From Akanthomyces muscarius (lineage: Eukaryota; Ascomycota; Sordariomycetes; Hypocreales; Cordycipitaceae), in assembly GCF_028009165.1 (NCBI RefSeq), contig NC_079246.1:3720001-3784000 (forward strand): DNA of 64,000 nucleotides, in the 5' to 3' direction. Made by a program: the position numbers and the translations under genes. Positions 12,828 through 23,791 of the stretch are shown piece after piece (position 1 is the stretch's first letter; each line of letters begins with the position of its first letter). Under the pieces are notes generated by a model. It made no database searches, was not told where the DNA came from, and saw only the letters and a list, made by a program, of their open reading frames with translations.

Positions 12828-15045
12828 TTACGCGCTGTTCGTGAGCGTCAAGTTCCTCAGCATACCGTTGAACCCTGCCACCGTACCCAGCGGCGCCTCT
12901 ACCGCAATCGGCGCCCACCGCAGTTCTTTGCCCGCAATTCCCATGACTCTTTGAAACTCTTCCTCTTCGAGGAACCCATCCTGGGGGAGAATAGAGCCAA
13001 ACGTCTGCGCGCCCTTGCCGCGAATCGTCACGTCCACCCATTGATTGATTGGCAGGGTCAGGTTCAGCGGGTAGTAGTTGTTGGATGCCAACAGGGTGAG
13101 TGTTGGTGCGAGGAGAAGCGCAGAGTCGGTGCCCGTGAGGATGGTGGCGTTTTGGAAGCGCATGTTGCTGTCGAGCTTAATGGATATAGAAAGCGTGTAG
13201 TCGCGGCCCTTGGAAGCGAACGGAAGAGTCACGGCGCATCCCGGTCTGATTTGAAGCGCGGTGCGATCCGTCATGCAGGTCGTGTGCGCAACGTGGGCGT
13301 TACCGGACAGATCCTTGACGACGCGACTTGGGATGCTTTCGAAGCTGTACTGGAAAATAGTCGATCCCTTGGACGGGATCGCCCGGTCGAGGTTCTGCCC
13401 TGGTGCATACGGGTGTACTTGGGGAAGCACGGTGTCGAACTGCGCGCGGGTGAGCTTGCCGCCCCATTGCTTGTCCGCGACGGCCGGCAGACCTTCGCGC
13501 CACGCGTAGTATGCCTCCGAGACGACGGTGGCATTCTGTCCGAAGTCGTTCCACATCGGGACGATACTGCCGAGCACGCGCGGCTCGTTGCGGGAAGGGT
13601 TCTGAGCGGCGTCTTTGGCGCTGAAGACGTTGGGGTACCACGGTCCGCCGCCGGGTACGGAGGGATCCGCGGAAAAGGTCTTGTCAAGTGGAAGCGAAGA
13701 CGGGTAGCTCTCAGAGTACTTGTTGACGACGTAGTAAGTGTCGTCCGAGTTGATGACGGAATAGTTGTTGCGTATGTAATCGGTCAGCGGCTTGTCTTCG
13801 AAAAACTCCCAGTGCTGGACGGCGACGTCCTGGTGGATGTTGTCGTAGGAGCCGTCGTACTTGGGTGGGAACGTGCCCCAGATGCTCATGGTCTTGTTGG
13901 ACGAACTGGAGATGAAGTCGTGCATGGTGTTGACGAAGTGGTTGTAGTCGGCGACGGGCCCGTGATACTCGTCAGCGCCGATAGACACAAGCTTAGTGTG
14001 GAACCATGGCAGAAACTCCGCCCAGATGGCCTTCATCGTTGGGATAGTGGAAGGGTGGCTGATATTAAGAAGAGATGGATCAGAGTGGAAGCCGAGCTCA
14101 GGCTTCCACTGCACGATGCGCAGAGCATGCCCTGGCGCTTCAATCTCGGGCATGATGGTAACGCCCCGCGCGGCGCACTTTTGCTGGATCTCTTCAAAGT
14201 CATCACGGGTATAAGCCACATCTCGCGGCGAGCTGAGTCCGTTCAACTCTGCATTCTCCGAATATAGGCGAAAATTCGCCTCGAGCGACATTGACTGCTC
14301 GTAGCTGTAGTAGTCCTGCGTCACCAAGTTATCCGAGAGGTGCAGGTGAAACGTGTTTTGCTTGAAATACGACATGTAGCTGCACATTTCGATGAGAAAC
14401 TCTTTCGGGTACCAGTGGCGGCCCGCGTCCAGCATCATCCCGCGCATGCCCCAGCCAGGTGCATCGCGGCCGTGGCCGTACGGAATCCCGGTGACATTCT
14501 TGGAGACTGCCCGGATGGCGGCTTGCTGCAACACCGTTCGTGTCGCCCACCACGCTCCCAGCGGAGACGCGCCAGCAATGAATATGCCCGAGCTGTTGGT
14601 CGTCAGCGAGTAGCCCTCCTGCGTAATGCGGCCTGCGGCGTCGGTGAAGTTGCCGTTCGGATCAAGCGTGAGGTGGATGCCTTGCTCTAGCGGTGCCGAC
14701 GCTGTCGACACGGATGTCTGAATCCCAAGGCTACTGGCGAGATCCGCCGCGAAAGTGCGAGCAAAGTCGGCCAGGGTTGGCGGAACCAGCGTAGAACCTC
14801 GGGTGTCCCGTGCATCGGCGTAGCGGGCGTCGACGACGATGCCGCTGAGCTGCTGCAGGTCGAAGCGCTTGCACGCGGTGGTGGTGTAGTCGACCGTCGG
14901 GATGCCGACGAGGGCGGCGGTGGTACCTGGGAAAAGGAGGTTAGTGCGCGCCTTGGCCTGGCAGAAAGTTACAGGGAGCGGGTGGCGCCGAACCTTGGCA
15001 GGCAAGTGCCGACAGGACGACTTGCGACAGTCCGTTTCGGACCAT
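12828..15045 (-). CDS. secreted GH20 beta-N-acetylhexosaminidase-like enzyme
   Basis: Two exons (14994-15045 and 12828-14926) join to 716 residues. The first exon supplies MVRNGLSQVVLSALACQ, a short signal peptide; using only the long exon would leave an unlikely N-terminus. A GH20 N-terminal alpha/beta domain (about residues 20-140) precedes the TIM barrel. The barrel begins at GMMLDAGRHWYPKEFL, continues with NTFHLHLSDN and EIEAPGHA, and has the catalytic Asp-Glu pair in GADEYHG. About 200 residues at the C-terminus resemble a concanavalin/LamG-type beta-sandwich (HVAHTTCMTDR, YTLSISIKLD). Expected to release terminal N-acetylhexosamine from chitin oligomers or glycans outside the cell. The first intron has a weak GTTCGG donor, so the N-terminus is the least certain part. 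Confidence 0.88.
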
Positions 15046-15968
15046 GGTGATGAGTCTCTGGGCTGTGGAAGAGTCGTTGCGCAACAGCTTCATGGCGGAG
15101 AGACTCTGCGCTGCGGTCGAAGACTAGCTATTGAGCTGACCCTGATTGTTACATTTGCATTTCGATGCCCCAGAATCGATGTAACAAGTCCAAGGCGCGA
15201 GACCCTGGCCAAACTATCTCGTAATAGAGTTCGGGACATGTGCCGGATATTGGTCCACCGCCAATCTGCGGGGACCTGGAGGAGGGGCGCGCTCAGAGGT
15301 CGCATGGGGGCGAATTTGTCCATACGAAGGCCTGATTATAAGGCGTAGACTCAGTAGCCTTCTGATTGACGGCAATTGCCAGTCGGCGTCACAAGGTTTG
15401 TCATGGCGACCAGAGAATTGCTGCCGAATATTCGGCCCTCCTCGTCAGACGCAAATCGGCAGCCCAGCAGTAAGTCGCTTCAAAGTAGTTGTTCTAGACA
15501 ATCGTGTTCAAAATTGCCATGTTTGCCAAGTAATGTTGAGCATAAAATGGCGGCATTACTTTGAGCTATAATGTGCACTTCTTGCTGCAGGTTTCAAAAT
15601 AATTGTGAAGCTGTCCATATCACCAACGCCCAGAAAATTAGTGCATATGTGGCGCTACTTGATCCAAGCAGCAGCGGACCCCATCAGTCGAGAGCGTACG
15701 GCTCGCGTCATTTAGCCGTCGGGGTTTTTTACAAACACGCTACATGTGAAATTGAGTCTTGTTGATATAACCCAGTCAAGAGTTCCTCTTCGCTCAAAAT
15801 AGCCTGTGGCGCAAACTTGTTTCGAAATGGAAAAAAATTCGGGGATGAATGTAGAAAATATGTCTGGCTTGCACGAGCGGTGACGACTTGTGCAGCCTTT
15901 CTGCTGGACTCGTAGAATACTCGCTTGTGCAAAACTAATATCTCCTGATCTCGTTCTATCACAGCTGC
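15046..15968. other. gene-free stretch
   Basis: This 0.9 kb lies upstream of the GH20 gene and downstream of the SDR gene. It contains only short frames without recognisable features. Confidence 0.55.
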
Positions 15969-16792
15969 TCAGACGCAGCGGCCTCCGTCAACCTCAATGT
16001 TTGTGCCTGTTAGAAACTCGGCTTCATCGCTTGCCAGAAAGCAGCACGTATTGGCAATGTCCGAAGGCATCGACGGCCGACCCATAGGAATCGTAGACAC
16101 AAAAGCAGCGCGGTTCTCGGGCGTATCCGGTTTACCCAAGAATAAATGCGTCCTGTCTGCCATTAGTGCACTGTCTGAGTGCAAATGCCATCCTACAACA
16201 TGTACAGGGTAGTTACTTACATGGCCGTGCTTCCGACGACGGGCGAGACCGCGTTGAAGCGGATCTGCTTTGGTCCATACTCGACAGCCAACGATTTGGT
16301 AGCAGTGATGGCAGCACCCTTGGACGTATTGTACCATGTCAGACCCGGCCGTGGCCGAATTCCCGCCGTTGAGGCGATCTGGATGAAACAGCCGGGGCGT
16401 TTCTCGCGCAAAAAGTATTCCACGATGACGGAGGAGGACAAGTAGATAGATTTGACATTGACGTTCATCACCAAGTCGAAATCCGCATCAGTGACTTGCT
16501 CGGTGGGCTTGTTCGAATAGGTCGCGCCCGCGTTGTTCACGACAATATCGAGCTGCCCGTACGTCTCGACAGCCGTGGCGAGGACCCTCTCCCAGTCGGC
16601 GCGCTGGGTCACGTCTGTCTTGGCAAAAGCACACTTGTATTCTGCTGCGACGGCATTGCCGATGTCCACAGAGAGATCCGCAATGATGACTTTGCTGCCC
16701 TCCTTGACAAACTTCTCCACGATGCCCTTGCCGAAGCCCGAGGCGCCGCCCGTGACAATGGCCACTTTGCCGTCCAGTCTTCCAGCTGACAT
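15969..16792 (-). CDS. short-chain dehydrogenase/reductase (classical SDR)
   Basis: NAD(P)-dependent oxidoreductase of 251 residues from two exons (16221-16792 and 15969-16152). Cofactor motif TGGASGFGKG is at about residues 14-23, with an Asp after beta-2 (IIADLS) that favours NAD. NNAG follows, then the catalytic Ser in IASTAG and YxxxK as YNTSK. The ending FLTGTNIEVDGGRCV is typical of the FabG-like classical group. The start at 16792 (MSAGRLDGKVAIVTGG) matches the family; an ATG further upstream at 16855 adds a tail that does not fit. It shares a 269-bp upstream region with the divergent IPMDH-like gene, which suggests joint control. The substrate is unknown, perhaps a hydroxy acid or sugar derivative. 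Confidence 0.92.
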
Positions 16793-17061
16793 GATGGATT
16801 TTGGGGGTTGCAACCAGGAAAGTATACTGAGGCTACTGAGAATGTGGTGATTCACAGAAGGACGGTTGCGTCGATGGCTAACAAGCTGGTTCCTGGTTTG
16901 GAGGGGCTGACAGGGCGCATCGCGGGGTCAAGTCCACCACAATCCGGGGAGCGGCTTTTTGCCCGATGGTGCTACGTCATCATGTACTACATCAGCCGAC
17001 TGGCTACAGCAATATTGCCTCCTGCATATTAATCGATTTTGTCTGGCTGTAAGCTCACACC
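16793..17061. promoter_or_regulatory. bidirectional promoter, SDR / IPMDH-like
   Basis: The start codons of the SDR (minus) and the IPMDH-like gene (plus) are only 269 bp apart, so both promoters must lie here. I cannot assign individual factor sites with confidence. Confidence 0.55.
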
Positions 17062-18213
17062 ATGGCGACTGGTGCTTTTAAAATTTTGGTCCTGCCCGGC
17101 GACCATGTCGGGCCTGAAGTGGTGCGCGAGGCGTTACGCGTATTGGATGTCGTGCAAGAGTGCCGCCCAGGCCTTACATTCAACATCACCACCGGCTTGG
17201 CTGGAGGCTGCAGCCTCGATGCACATGGAGTGGCCATTACCGAAGAGGTTCTTGAGCAAGCTGCCCAGAGTGACGCTGTGCTCTTTGGCAGCGTCGGCGG
17301 GCCGAAATGGGCTACAACGGTACCCAACCCCGAGTCTGGCCTGCTCCTCCTTCGCAAAAAGCTCGACGCCTTTGCCAACCTGCGCCCGTGCAACATTATT
17401 GTGCCGGCGTTGGTGGGCGCGTCGCCGATCAAAGCCGATCTGGTCAAAGGCACCAACTTCATCGTTGTGAGGGAAAACTGCGGCGGCGCGTACTTTGGCA
17501 CAAAGGTGGAAGAAGCCGACGTTGCGTCGGACTTGTGGGTGTACACGCCCAAGGAAGTCGAGCGATGTGGGCGAGTCGCTGCAGCGGTTGCTCGCATCAT
17601 GACGCGGCCCGAGGATGCGACCGGCAACCACAACAAGCCCGCAGTGGTATGGAGCGCTGACAAGGCCAATGTCTTAGCCAGCGGTCGTTTGTGGAGGCGT
17701 GCAACTACGAGCCTGTTCGAGCGCGAGTACCCTGATATCGAGCTGCGTCATCAACTCGCTGACAGCATGGCAATGCTCATGGTCCGGAACCCGCGCGGAT
17801 TCAATGGAGTGATTCATACCGACAACACTTTTGGCGACATCTTGTCGGACATTTCTGGTGCTATCGTGGGGACGCTGGGCACGCTGCCAAGTGCAAGCCT
17901 TTCTGGGATACCGGGCGAGGGAAAGTGTAATGGAATCTACGAGCCTGTGCACGGAAGCGCCCCAGATATTGCCGGCAAAGGCATGGTCAACCCTGTCGCT
18001 CAAATCTTGAGCTTGGCCATGCTCCTACGATACTCGTGCCTTCTCGTTGACGAGGCTGCGGCCATTGAAGCCGCAGTCGCCAAAGTGCTAGATGACAAGA
18101 GTCAGGGAGGACTGGAGATTCGGACTGGGGATATGGGCGGTAAAGCATCCACTGCGGAACTGGGCTCAGCTGTCTGCGGTGTGTTACGGGAACGTCTGAA
18201 CAAGAGGGCGTAA
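17062..18213 (+). CDS. 3-isopropylmalate dehydrogenase-like beta-decarboxylating dehydrogenase
   Basis: Single exon, 383 residues, full length for the LeuB/Leu2 family. VLPGDHVGPEV is the N-terminal block, FGSVGGPKW the substrate loop and LRPCN the following strand. SADKANVLASGRLWR contains the Lys that helps catalysis. The metal Asp residues are in HTDNTFGDILSD, the cofactor loop is EPVHGSAPDIAGKG, and the end GDMGGKASTAELG matches the family. The Tyr-bearing loop reads RENCGGAYFG where leucine enzymes have REL(T/V)GGIYFG, so the substrate may have changed. It oxidatively decarboxylates a 2-hydroxy or 3-substituted malate. The neighbours (SDR, S58 aminopeptidase, Dal5-type permease) are not leucine genes, so I favour a cluster-specific paralogue rather than the housekeeping enzyme. 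Confidence 0.9.
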   Translation: MATGAFKILVLPGDHVGPEVVREALRVLDVVQECRPGLTFNITTGLAGGCSLDAHGVAITEEVLEQAAQSDAVLFGSVGGPKWATTVPNPESGLLLLRKKLDAFANLRPCNIIVPALVGASPIKADLVKGTNFIVVRENCGGAYFGTKVEEADVASDLWVYTPKEVERCGRVAAAVARIMTRPEDATGNHNKPAVVWSADKANVLASGRLWRRATTSLFEREYPDIELRHQLADSMAMLMVRNPRGFNGVIHTDNTFGDILSDISGAIVGTLGTLPSASLSGIPGEGKCNGIYEPVHGSAPDIAGKGMVNPVAQILSLAMLLRYSCLLVDEAAAIEAAVAKVLDDKSQGGLEIRTGDMGGKASTAELGSAVCGVLRERLNKRA

Positions 18214-18555
18214 AAAGCTGCACAAGAAGGCGCAAAAGCCAAACAAGTGGGTGTAAATAGATCGCTTCCTGACCAACCATGTGGCGCATAGCCTCCTAGA
18301 TTACTATAGACGATCGTGTGATTTCAAGTATACATAGCCTTGAGTATCTTATCTAGTTGCCTAGCACCTAGGTGCACCACTCCGGGGCCTTTTGCCGGCA
18401 TGCTTGAGACCCGCTGCGTCGTCTCAGAATTAGCTTTCCGCCCAGTCATAGTGTGCGGGGTACTAGGCCAAGCTTCGGTCAGTATAATAGTCAGTCAATG
18501 TAAATAGCCCTCGCGTATTCCAGAAGGAATTCGCGCAGCAGACACTTTTTATCAA
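18214..18555. other. short intergenic stretch
   Basis: This 0.34 kb is the 3' end of the IPMDH-like gene and the promoter of the S58 peptidase. It includes the perfect palindrome CACCTAGGTG at 18366-18375 of unknown meaning. Confidence 0.5.
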
Positions 18556-19797
18556 ATGGGACGCGAGGTTGCTGAAATGACCTCCAACACTGGCGCTGAG
18601 ACAACTGCGAAGCGTGTGCGCCTTCGTGAGCTAATCCCGGACATCAAGCTGGGTAAATGGGAGCGCACCGGGCCGAAAAATGGCATCACGGATGTCAGAG
18701 GTGTGCTGGTTCACACAGAATCAATTCACGACAAGAAAAAGGGCATCAATACCGGCGTGACGACCATCTTGCCTCGGAAAGAGTGGATGGAAAAGGCCTG
18801 CTACGCGGGCGTGTTCCGCTACAATGGCTCCGGCGAGCTCACTGGCAGCCACTGGCTTGATGAGACTGGGTTGCTATCCAGCCCCATTGTTATCAGCAAC
18901 AGTTTCGCAGTGGGAGCTTGCCATACAGGCATCTATCAGTACGCTGCGGATCATTACAGAAACAAAAAGGGCGACGTGGACTGGTTTCTGATGCCGGTGG
19001 TTGGCGAGACGTACGACGGCATGCTAAATGACCTTTCGCAGTTTGCTGTGACTCCAGAGCACGTCGTGCGGGGTATTGAAAAGGCCTCCTCTGACCCAGT
19101 GCCAGAGGGCAATACCGGTGGTGGCACGGCCATGTCGTGCCAGGGCTTCAAGGCTGGGACTGGCACCTCCAGCCGCGTGGTGCCGGGCAAGGACAAGGAT
19201 GGCAAGGAAAAAGAATACACAGTCGCAGCGCTGGTGCAGGCCAACTATGGCCGCATGTTCTCTCTCACGATTGCGGGCGCGCCTGTCGGTCGCATCTTGC
19301 GGGAGGAGAAGCTGCGCAACGCGGCGGCGAGAAAGGCCCTGGAAGAGTACGAAGTATCCAAAAGTGCAAAGGACGGTAGCATCATCATTGTGATTGCTAC
19401 GGATGCGCCTCTGACTGCGGTAGAGCTGCAGCGCCTCGCCCGTCGTGCGACCCGCGGCGTCTCCCGCGTGGGCGGCTACGGCTACAATACGAGCGGCGAC
19501 ATCTTCATGGCCTTTAGCACTGGCACGGAAGCCCCCGGACAGTTTCCCACTGAGGATATTAGATCGGACATGATTGAGATTTTGCAGCATCAGGCTGTGG
19601 ATGAGCGTAACATGGATGGGCTGATGGAAGCCGCGGGCGAGGCGACTGAGGAGGCTATCCTTAATTCGCTCTGCATGGCGGAGACAATGACGGGATTCAG
19701 AGGGCGGACTATTGAGGCGATGCCGCTAGATGAAGTGAAGAATATTGTGCAGAAGCATATTGATCTCGAAAAGGAGCTCACAAAGCCCAAGGACTAG
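18556..19797 (+). CDS. P1/S58 family aminopeptidase (DmpA-like)
   Basis: Single exon of 413 residues. The family are N-terminal-nucleophile hydrolases that self-cleave before a Ser and then release N-terminal residues, often D-amino acids or beta-alanine, from small peptides, amides or esters. The core reads GITDVRGVLVHTES near residue 45, TGVTTILPR near 70, and GNTGGGTAMSCQGFKAGTGT followed by SSR near residue 190-215. The Ser in GTSSR is the expected nucleophile, as in the Gly-Thr-Ala-Ser-Arg region of DmpA. IVIATDAPL and RATRGVSRVG are later family blocks. A second in-frame ATG at 18577 is also possible. It has no signal peptide, so it acts in the cell. With the neighbouring Dal5-type permease it could import and break down a small peptide-like or ureido compound. 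Confidence 0.9.
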   Translation: MGREVAEMTSNTGAETTAKRVRLRELIPDIKLGKWERTGPKNGITDVRGVLVHTESIHDKKKGINTGVTTILPRKEWMEKACYAGVFRYNGSGELTGSHWLDETGLLSSPIVISNSFAVGACHTGIYQYAADHYRNKKGDVDWFLMPVVGETYDGMLNDLSQFAVTPEHVVRGIEKASSDPVPEGNTGGGTAMSCQGFKAGTGTSSRVVPGKDKDGKEKEYTVAALVQANYGRMFSLTIAGAPVGRILREEKLRNAAARKALEEYEVSKSAKDGSIIIVIATDAPLTAVELQRLARRATRGVSRVGGYGYNTSGDIFMAFSTGTEAPGQFPTEDIRSDMIEILQHQAVDERNMDGLMEAAGEATEEAILNSLCMAETMTGFRGRTIEAMPLDEVKNIVQKHIDLEKELTKPKD

Positions 19798-19932
19798 CAA
19801 GGTTGACTTGCTACGGACATGCACCAATATATCAAGTGCAGCCTCTTAGAAAAAGAGGAGTTACCTCTTCAAAGGTTTAAAAGAAGTGTTTACGGTGCCA
19901 GATATATCAAATAAAGGCAAATAACAGGCCTG

Positions 19933-21730
19933 TTAGCACTGGAATCTCCACCGGGCGTCCGCATCTCCATTCCAGCCCTCAGCCTTTCCGACATCCGTAG
20001 CCTCTTCAGCAACAGCTGCTCGGTCGCTGTTTTGCCTTTTCAGCCTCCAGCGAAGCAGAAGAACCACCACTACGTTGGCGAGTAGGTACGCCAGCGCCAG
20101 TGAGTGACCCACGACGAAGCGCGGCCCATCATTGGCTCGGTACAGTTGTGTTCCCAGCACTGCCCCCAGGTTGCCGATACTGATTTGCATGGCGTTGGCC
20201 GTCGCGCGCTTCGTCTGCCCGGACACGTTTAGAGCGGGCCAAGACAGCACGAGAGCGCACGCGGGGTAGATGCCGGCCGCAGCCAAAAATGTGCCCACGT
20301 ATGAAACGCCAGGTCGTGACACGGGGTCCGTGTTGGAGAGGAGAATGATGTAACCAATAGCAGCGGTAAAGGACGAACCGGCAATGAACAACGCTCGCTG
20401 GCCAGCCTTCTCTGAAACCATAGCGACCGTCAGAGTTGTGACGAAAGCGAGGACGTATGGGGGAATCGTCAGAAGCTGCGCCACTGCGGCCGTATAGCCA
20501 AGGTCCTTGATGATTGTGGGCTGTAAGGAAGATGTATTAGCAGTCTCGCAGCAATAATATTGGTAGTCTTGCTTATATCACTTACCATAAATAGAGATTG
20601 CGTATACAAGGGCAGACTCATCGTGTGGAATCCCAAGCCGTATAGCCAGCAGTTTGGATCGCGCAGAGCCGCACCAACTGCGCTCCATGAGAATGCCTCG
20701 TCCTTCGTAGCATCGCTATCTGCTGCCAACCTAGCTCGAATGAATTCTCGCTCAGATTTTGTGAGGAATCTTGACGTATCAGGGTAGTTCTCAATAAACC
20801 AATATGCCGCAATTGCCACAAGAACGGTAGCAATACCTTCCTGTTCAGTGTGTTAGCCTAAATACTGCAGTACTGGCTCTTGTCCACTTCACTGACAAGA
20901 ATAAATATCCATCGCCAACCGTTCTCCCAAACGATACCCTTCATCTTTCCGATCCCCTGCAAAGGATATGTCAGCACAAACTAGCCCGTGAGGACTCTAC
21001 ACTAAGGATGACCTTACGTAGGCCAGGATGCCACCAAAGGCACCTGCGAGCGAGGCGGCTCCAAAAAATAGCGAAATTCGGTACTGGCGCTCGCCCCTTC
21101 TGTACCACATAGAGAAGTAATACACGACTCCTAGGAACAAACCGCTCTCGGCAGCGCCCAAAAAGAAGCGCGCTACCAGAAACCCGGCGAGATTACTGAC
21201 CACGCCGAGAAGCGTGGCCACAACACCCCAGGCAAGAGTGAGAGTGGGAAGCCATATGCGTGGAGTTGTGCGCTTCAAAACGATATTGCAGGGAATCTAT
21301 CGTTGTCAGTCAGCATCAGACGCGGCCGTAACGAAACGGAGGGCGAACTTCGAATAAAACGTAGCCGATAAAGTAGACAGTCAAGCCAGTCAGGTACTGA
21401 TTTCCAGCTGTCAAATGCTTAGTATAGTGCAAGCAGGACGGAGAAGTTATTAGTACTTACTAATGTTGATATCATCGAGCATTCCTTCGATACGCGCATT
21501 TCCGACTGGGACTAGTGTAAGCTGTGGATGGTGTCGTGGGCATTGAGCTTACCATTGCTACGATCGAGAAAAGAAAGCAGGTACAGGATTCCGACAGCTG
21601 GGAGGAGATGACCATCAATTTTTCGAAGGAGTTTGTCCTCATTAATCTCTTCTGTAAATTCAATGCCGCCACTCAATTCTGTCGTGCAGTCTGGTGTGTC
21701 GTCGCCGTAAGGATTGCGCTTCTGAGCCAT
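19933..21730 (-). CDS. MFS transporter, Dal5/allantoate permease-type anion:cation symporter
   Basis: Seven exons (21553-21730, 21461-21505, 21349-21407, 21018-21296, 20897-20956, 20586-20840, 19933-20520) join to 487 residues. The first helix contains LLSFLDRSN, followed by VGNARIEGM and TGNQYLTGLTVYFIGYVLFE, the signature of the ACS family that includes Dal5, Tna1 and related carriers of allantoate, nicotinate, pantothenate or dipeptides. About 12 hydrophobic helices are visible, with a long cytosolic loop near residues 225-260. The first acceptor is chosen at CCCAG because only this gives DRSNVGNAR; the third intron has an unusual GTTCGC donor but restores FEIPCN exactly. The gene is convergent with the S58 peptidase, 135 bp apart. 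Confidence 0.9.
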
Positions 21731-22683
21731 GTTTAGCGGAATTCCGGAGTAGCATGCACCGCTACAAAAGGGACTCGAATATGCAGTTTCATTCAAAGTC
21801 GGTTAGAGTTGACACAGCATGCAGGTCAATAGGTAAAAGAACTATTGCGGTCGGCCATTGGCAGACCGTCAATCGGTCGGATCTTGTACCAGAGCAGCCT
21901 ATTTGATAGGGTAATGCGATAGTTCCCTATTCTAAGCTGATATATTTCGAAAATGCTTAACAGGATGCTCATTGTTGTACATCTGTATGTTTGGTCTATT
22001 GTATGTCGCAATTTGGGCACAATTTCGTGCTGGACGCTGGCCAATGATGGTACTTTGGAGTTCTGCGGAGCCAAGCCGGTAACAGGCGACAAGAGTCTCA
22101 GCGGCGGCTGGCCCAGACTCGGGCACGGTACAAATAGCCTAACATGATGCAATACATAAATATACGCCCTATGCTCTGCTCCAGCTCTAACAGGATCAAC
22201 ACAGGAAACGTTCCGACGAAACTCTAGAACCCGACGTATCTTGACTTTGCACAGGTCTAGTCGAGCAGTGGAATTATCGATTTTCTACGCTCTAACCACC
22301 TGGGGCATTTCTTCAATCGCAATAAATACGTCGGTCAAACCTTGCCCCTTCAAATGGCGAAATTTGCTCTGCCTCTCATCTCGCGCATCGACTGGCCATC
22401 TAATGCAGGGACCTTCGTCGCAGAACAACCGCACCGACATTCTCTGTGATCATCTTCAATATCGTACTCGGTCGCCCACGCTTGTGCATAGCATAAGCCG
22501 GTGACAAAACTGGAGAAATTGCGAAGATTAGATGAGCATTCTCGTTGGCTTTTCAGTTTTGCATTTTCTTCAGAAGGAGTGAGTAGCCTCGGAAATATTG
22601 AGCTAAAACTTAACTGCCTAATGCCTTCTGCTCATATGCGCGACAGCCTTGATGCTTTTGTTGTGCAAGATGTGGGTAGGCTA
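21731..22683. other. gene-free stretch between permease and transposable element
   Basis: This 0.95 kb contains only short frames without recognisable domains. The permease promoter lies at its left end and a TA target site at its right end (22682-22683). Confidence 0.5.
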
Positions 22684-22756
22684 ACGTCGGGCACCCACTT
22701 GGGAGCTAACCCACTTGGGAGCTAACCCACTTAGGGGCCACCCTTTTACACCAAAA
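22684..22756 (+). repeat. left terminal inverted repeat
   Basis: The outer 20 bases are shared with the right end in reverse complement. It is longer than the right end by one 16-bp tandem duplication. Confidence 0.8.
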
Positions 22757-23446
22757 CACTACCTTTTTAACTACTAATAAAGTCACACTACTAGAGCCTA
22801 ATATTACTTAATAAATTTTATTAATTTAAAAATTACAAATCCTATCTATAAAACTTTTTTTTTCTTTCTAATGAATTTTCCTCTAATTCTAGATATTCTT
22901 AAAGTAGGTAGTAGAAAAATGTTAAGATTTAGTAGAAGAATACTAGTACTTCTTTAACATTTTAAAATCCTAAATAACTCTTTAATTAAAATACTTATGA
23001 ATTTTCTAAAAATAGATTTAATTTTATAAATAGTATTAGTAAGCTATTTTATATTAGTTATAAAACTCTTTATAATATATAAGTTTTAATCTAAAAACCT
23101 AAAAAAAGAGGTCTTTTTTAGTATTTTTCTTAAATAAAAGTTTATCTATTAAGTATTTTATATCTCTAACTTAAAAATAAGTATAATCTATTTATAAGAA
23201 AATTATTTATATTTTTTATATTCTTAAAAGTATTTTCTTTAATTATATAGAAATTAGTAAAGTTTAACTAGTAAATTACTAGTAATTAATATTTTCTAAC
23301 TTTAACTAATTATTTAAATATATTTAGACTTAATTATAAGCTAGAAAATTTTAAACGAAGCTAAAAAGACTATAAAGGATTTTAATATATTTTTTATAGT
23401 TCTATTACTAGTTTTAGTAAAGATATATAATCCCTGTAAAAAGCCC

Positions 23447-23504
23447 TTTTTGGTGTAAAAAGGTGGCTCCTAGGTGGGTTGGCTCCCAAGTGGGTGCCCG
23501 ACGT
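23447..23504 (-). repeat. right terminal inverted repeat
   Basis: Reverse complement of the left end with a few substitutions, for example GCCAAC against GCTAAC and CCTAGG against CTTAGG. Confidence 0.8.
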
Positions 23505-23791
23505 TAGAGATGTTACTCGGCAGCGTAGGGCGCGCGGTGTTGTAGGGCGCGTCGCGCCACATGTAACTAAACGCCCCTCGTTGCCAAGGAGCTCGCCTAT
23601 TGGAGCTCGCGAACTGTTGATGAGTTCTGGCTGACAGCAGCATGGTTCACCACAAATGCAGTCTAAATCGCCCATATATAGAACACGCCTTCTTCCCAGT
23701 GTTGGTTTCTATTACTACTATTTCACCTTTCTCTCGGCGCGACTCCTTACCTTGGTTAAGACTCAAGCACTTCAGTGTATTGCGCTTCACC

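Larger units (their letters stand above)
22684..23504. mobile_element. AT-rich terminal-inverted-repeat element with TA target duplication
   Basis: The ends are imperfect inverted repeats: 22684-22756 on the left and 23447-23504 on the right. Both start ACGTCGGGCACCCACTTGGG inward and run on to a TTTTACACCAAAA block. Each is flanked by TA (22682-22683 and 23505-23506), as expected for a Tc1/mariner-like insertion. The left end has one extra tandem copy of a 16-bp unit (ACTTGGGAGCTAACCC). The middle, about 22790-23440, is strongly A/T-rich with no open frame of note, consistent with repeat-induced point mutation or a non-autonomous (MITE-like) element. It ends 287 bp before the P450 start codon. 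No transposase is visible. Confidence 0.8.

Noticed and set aside
12819..14267. 482-codon open frame on the plus strand
   Set aside because: It lies wholly antisense to the GH20 gene, shows no domain, and reflects the GC-rich codon pattern of the true gene.
22790..23440. AT-rich block as a mitochondrial insert or centromere piece
   Set aside because: It is bounded by inverted repeats and TA duplications, which a transposable element explains better, and it is far too short for a centromere.
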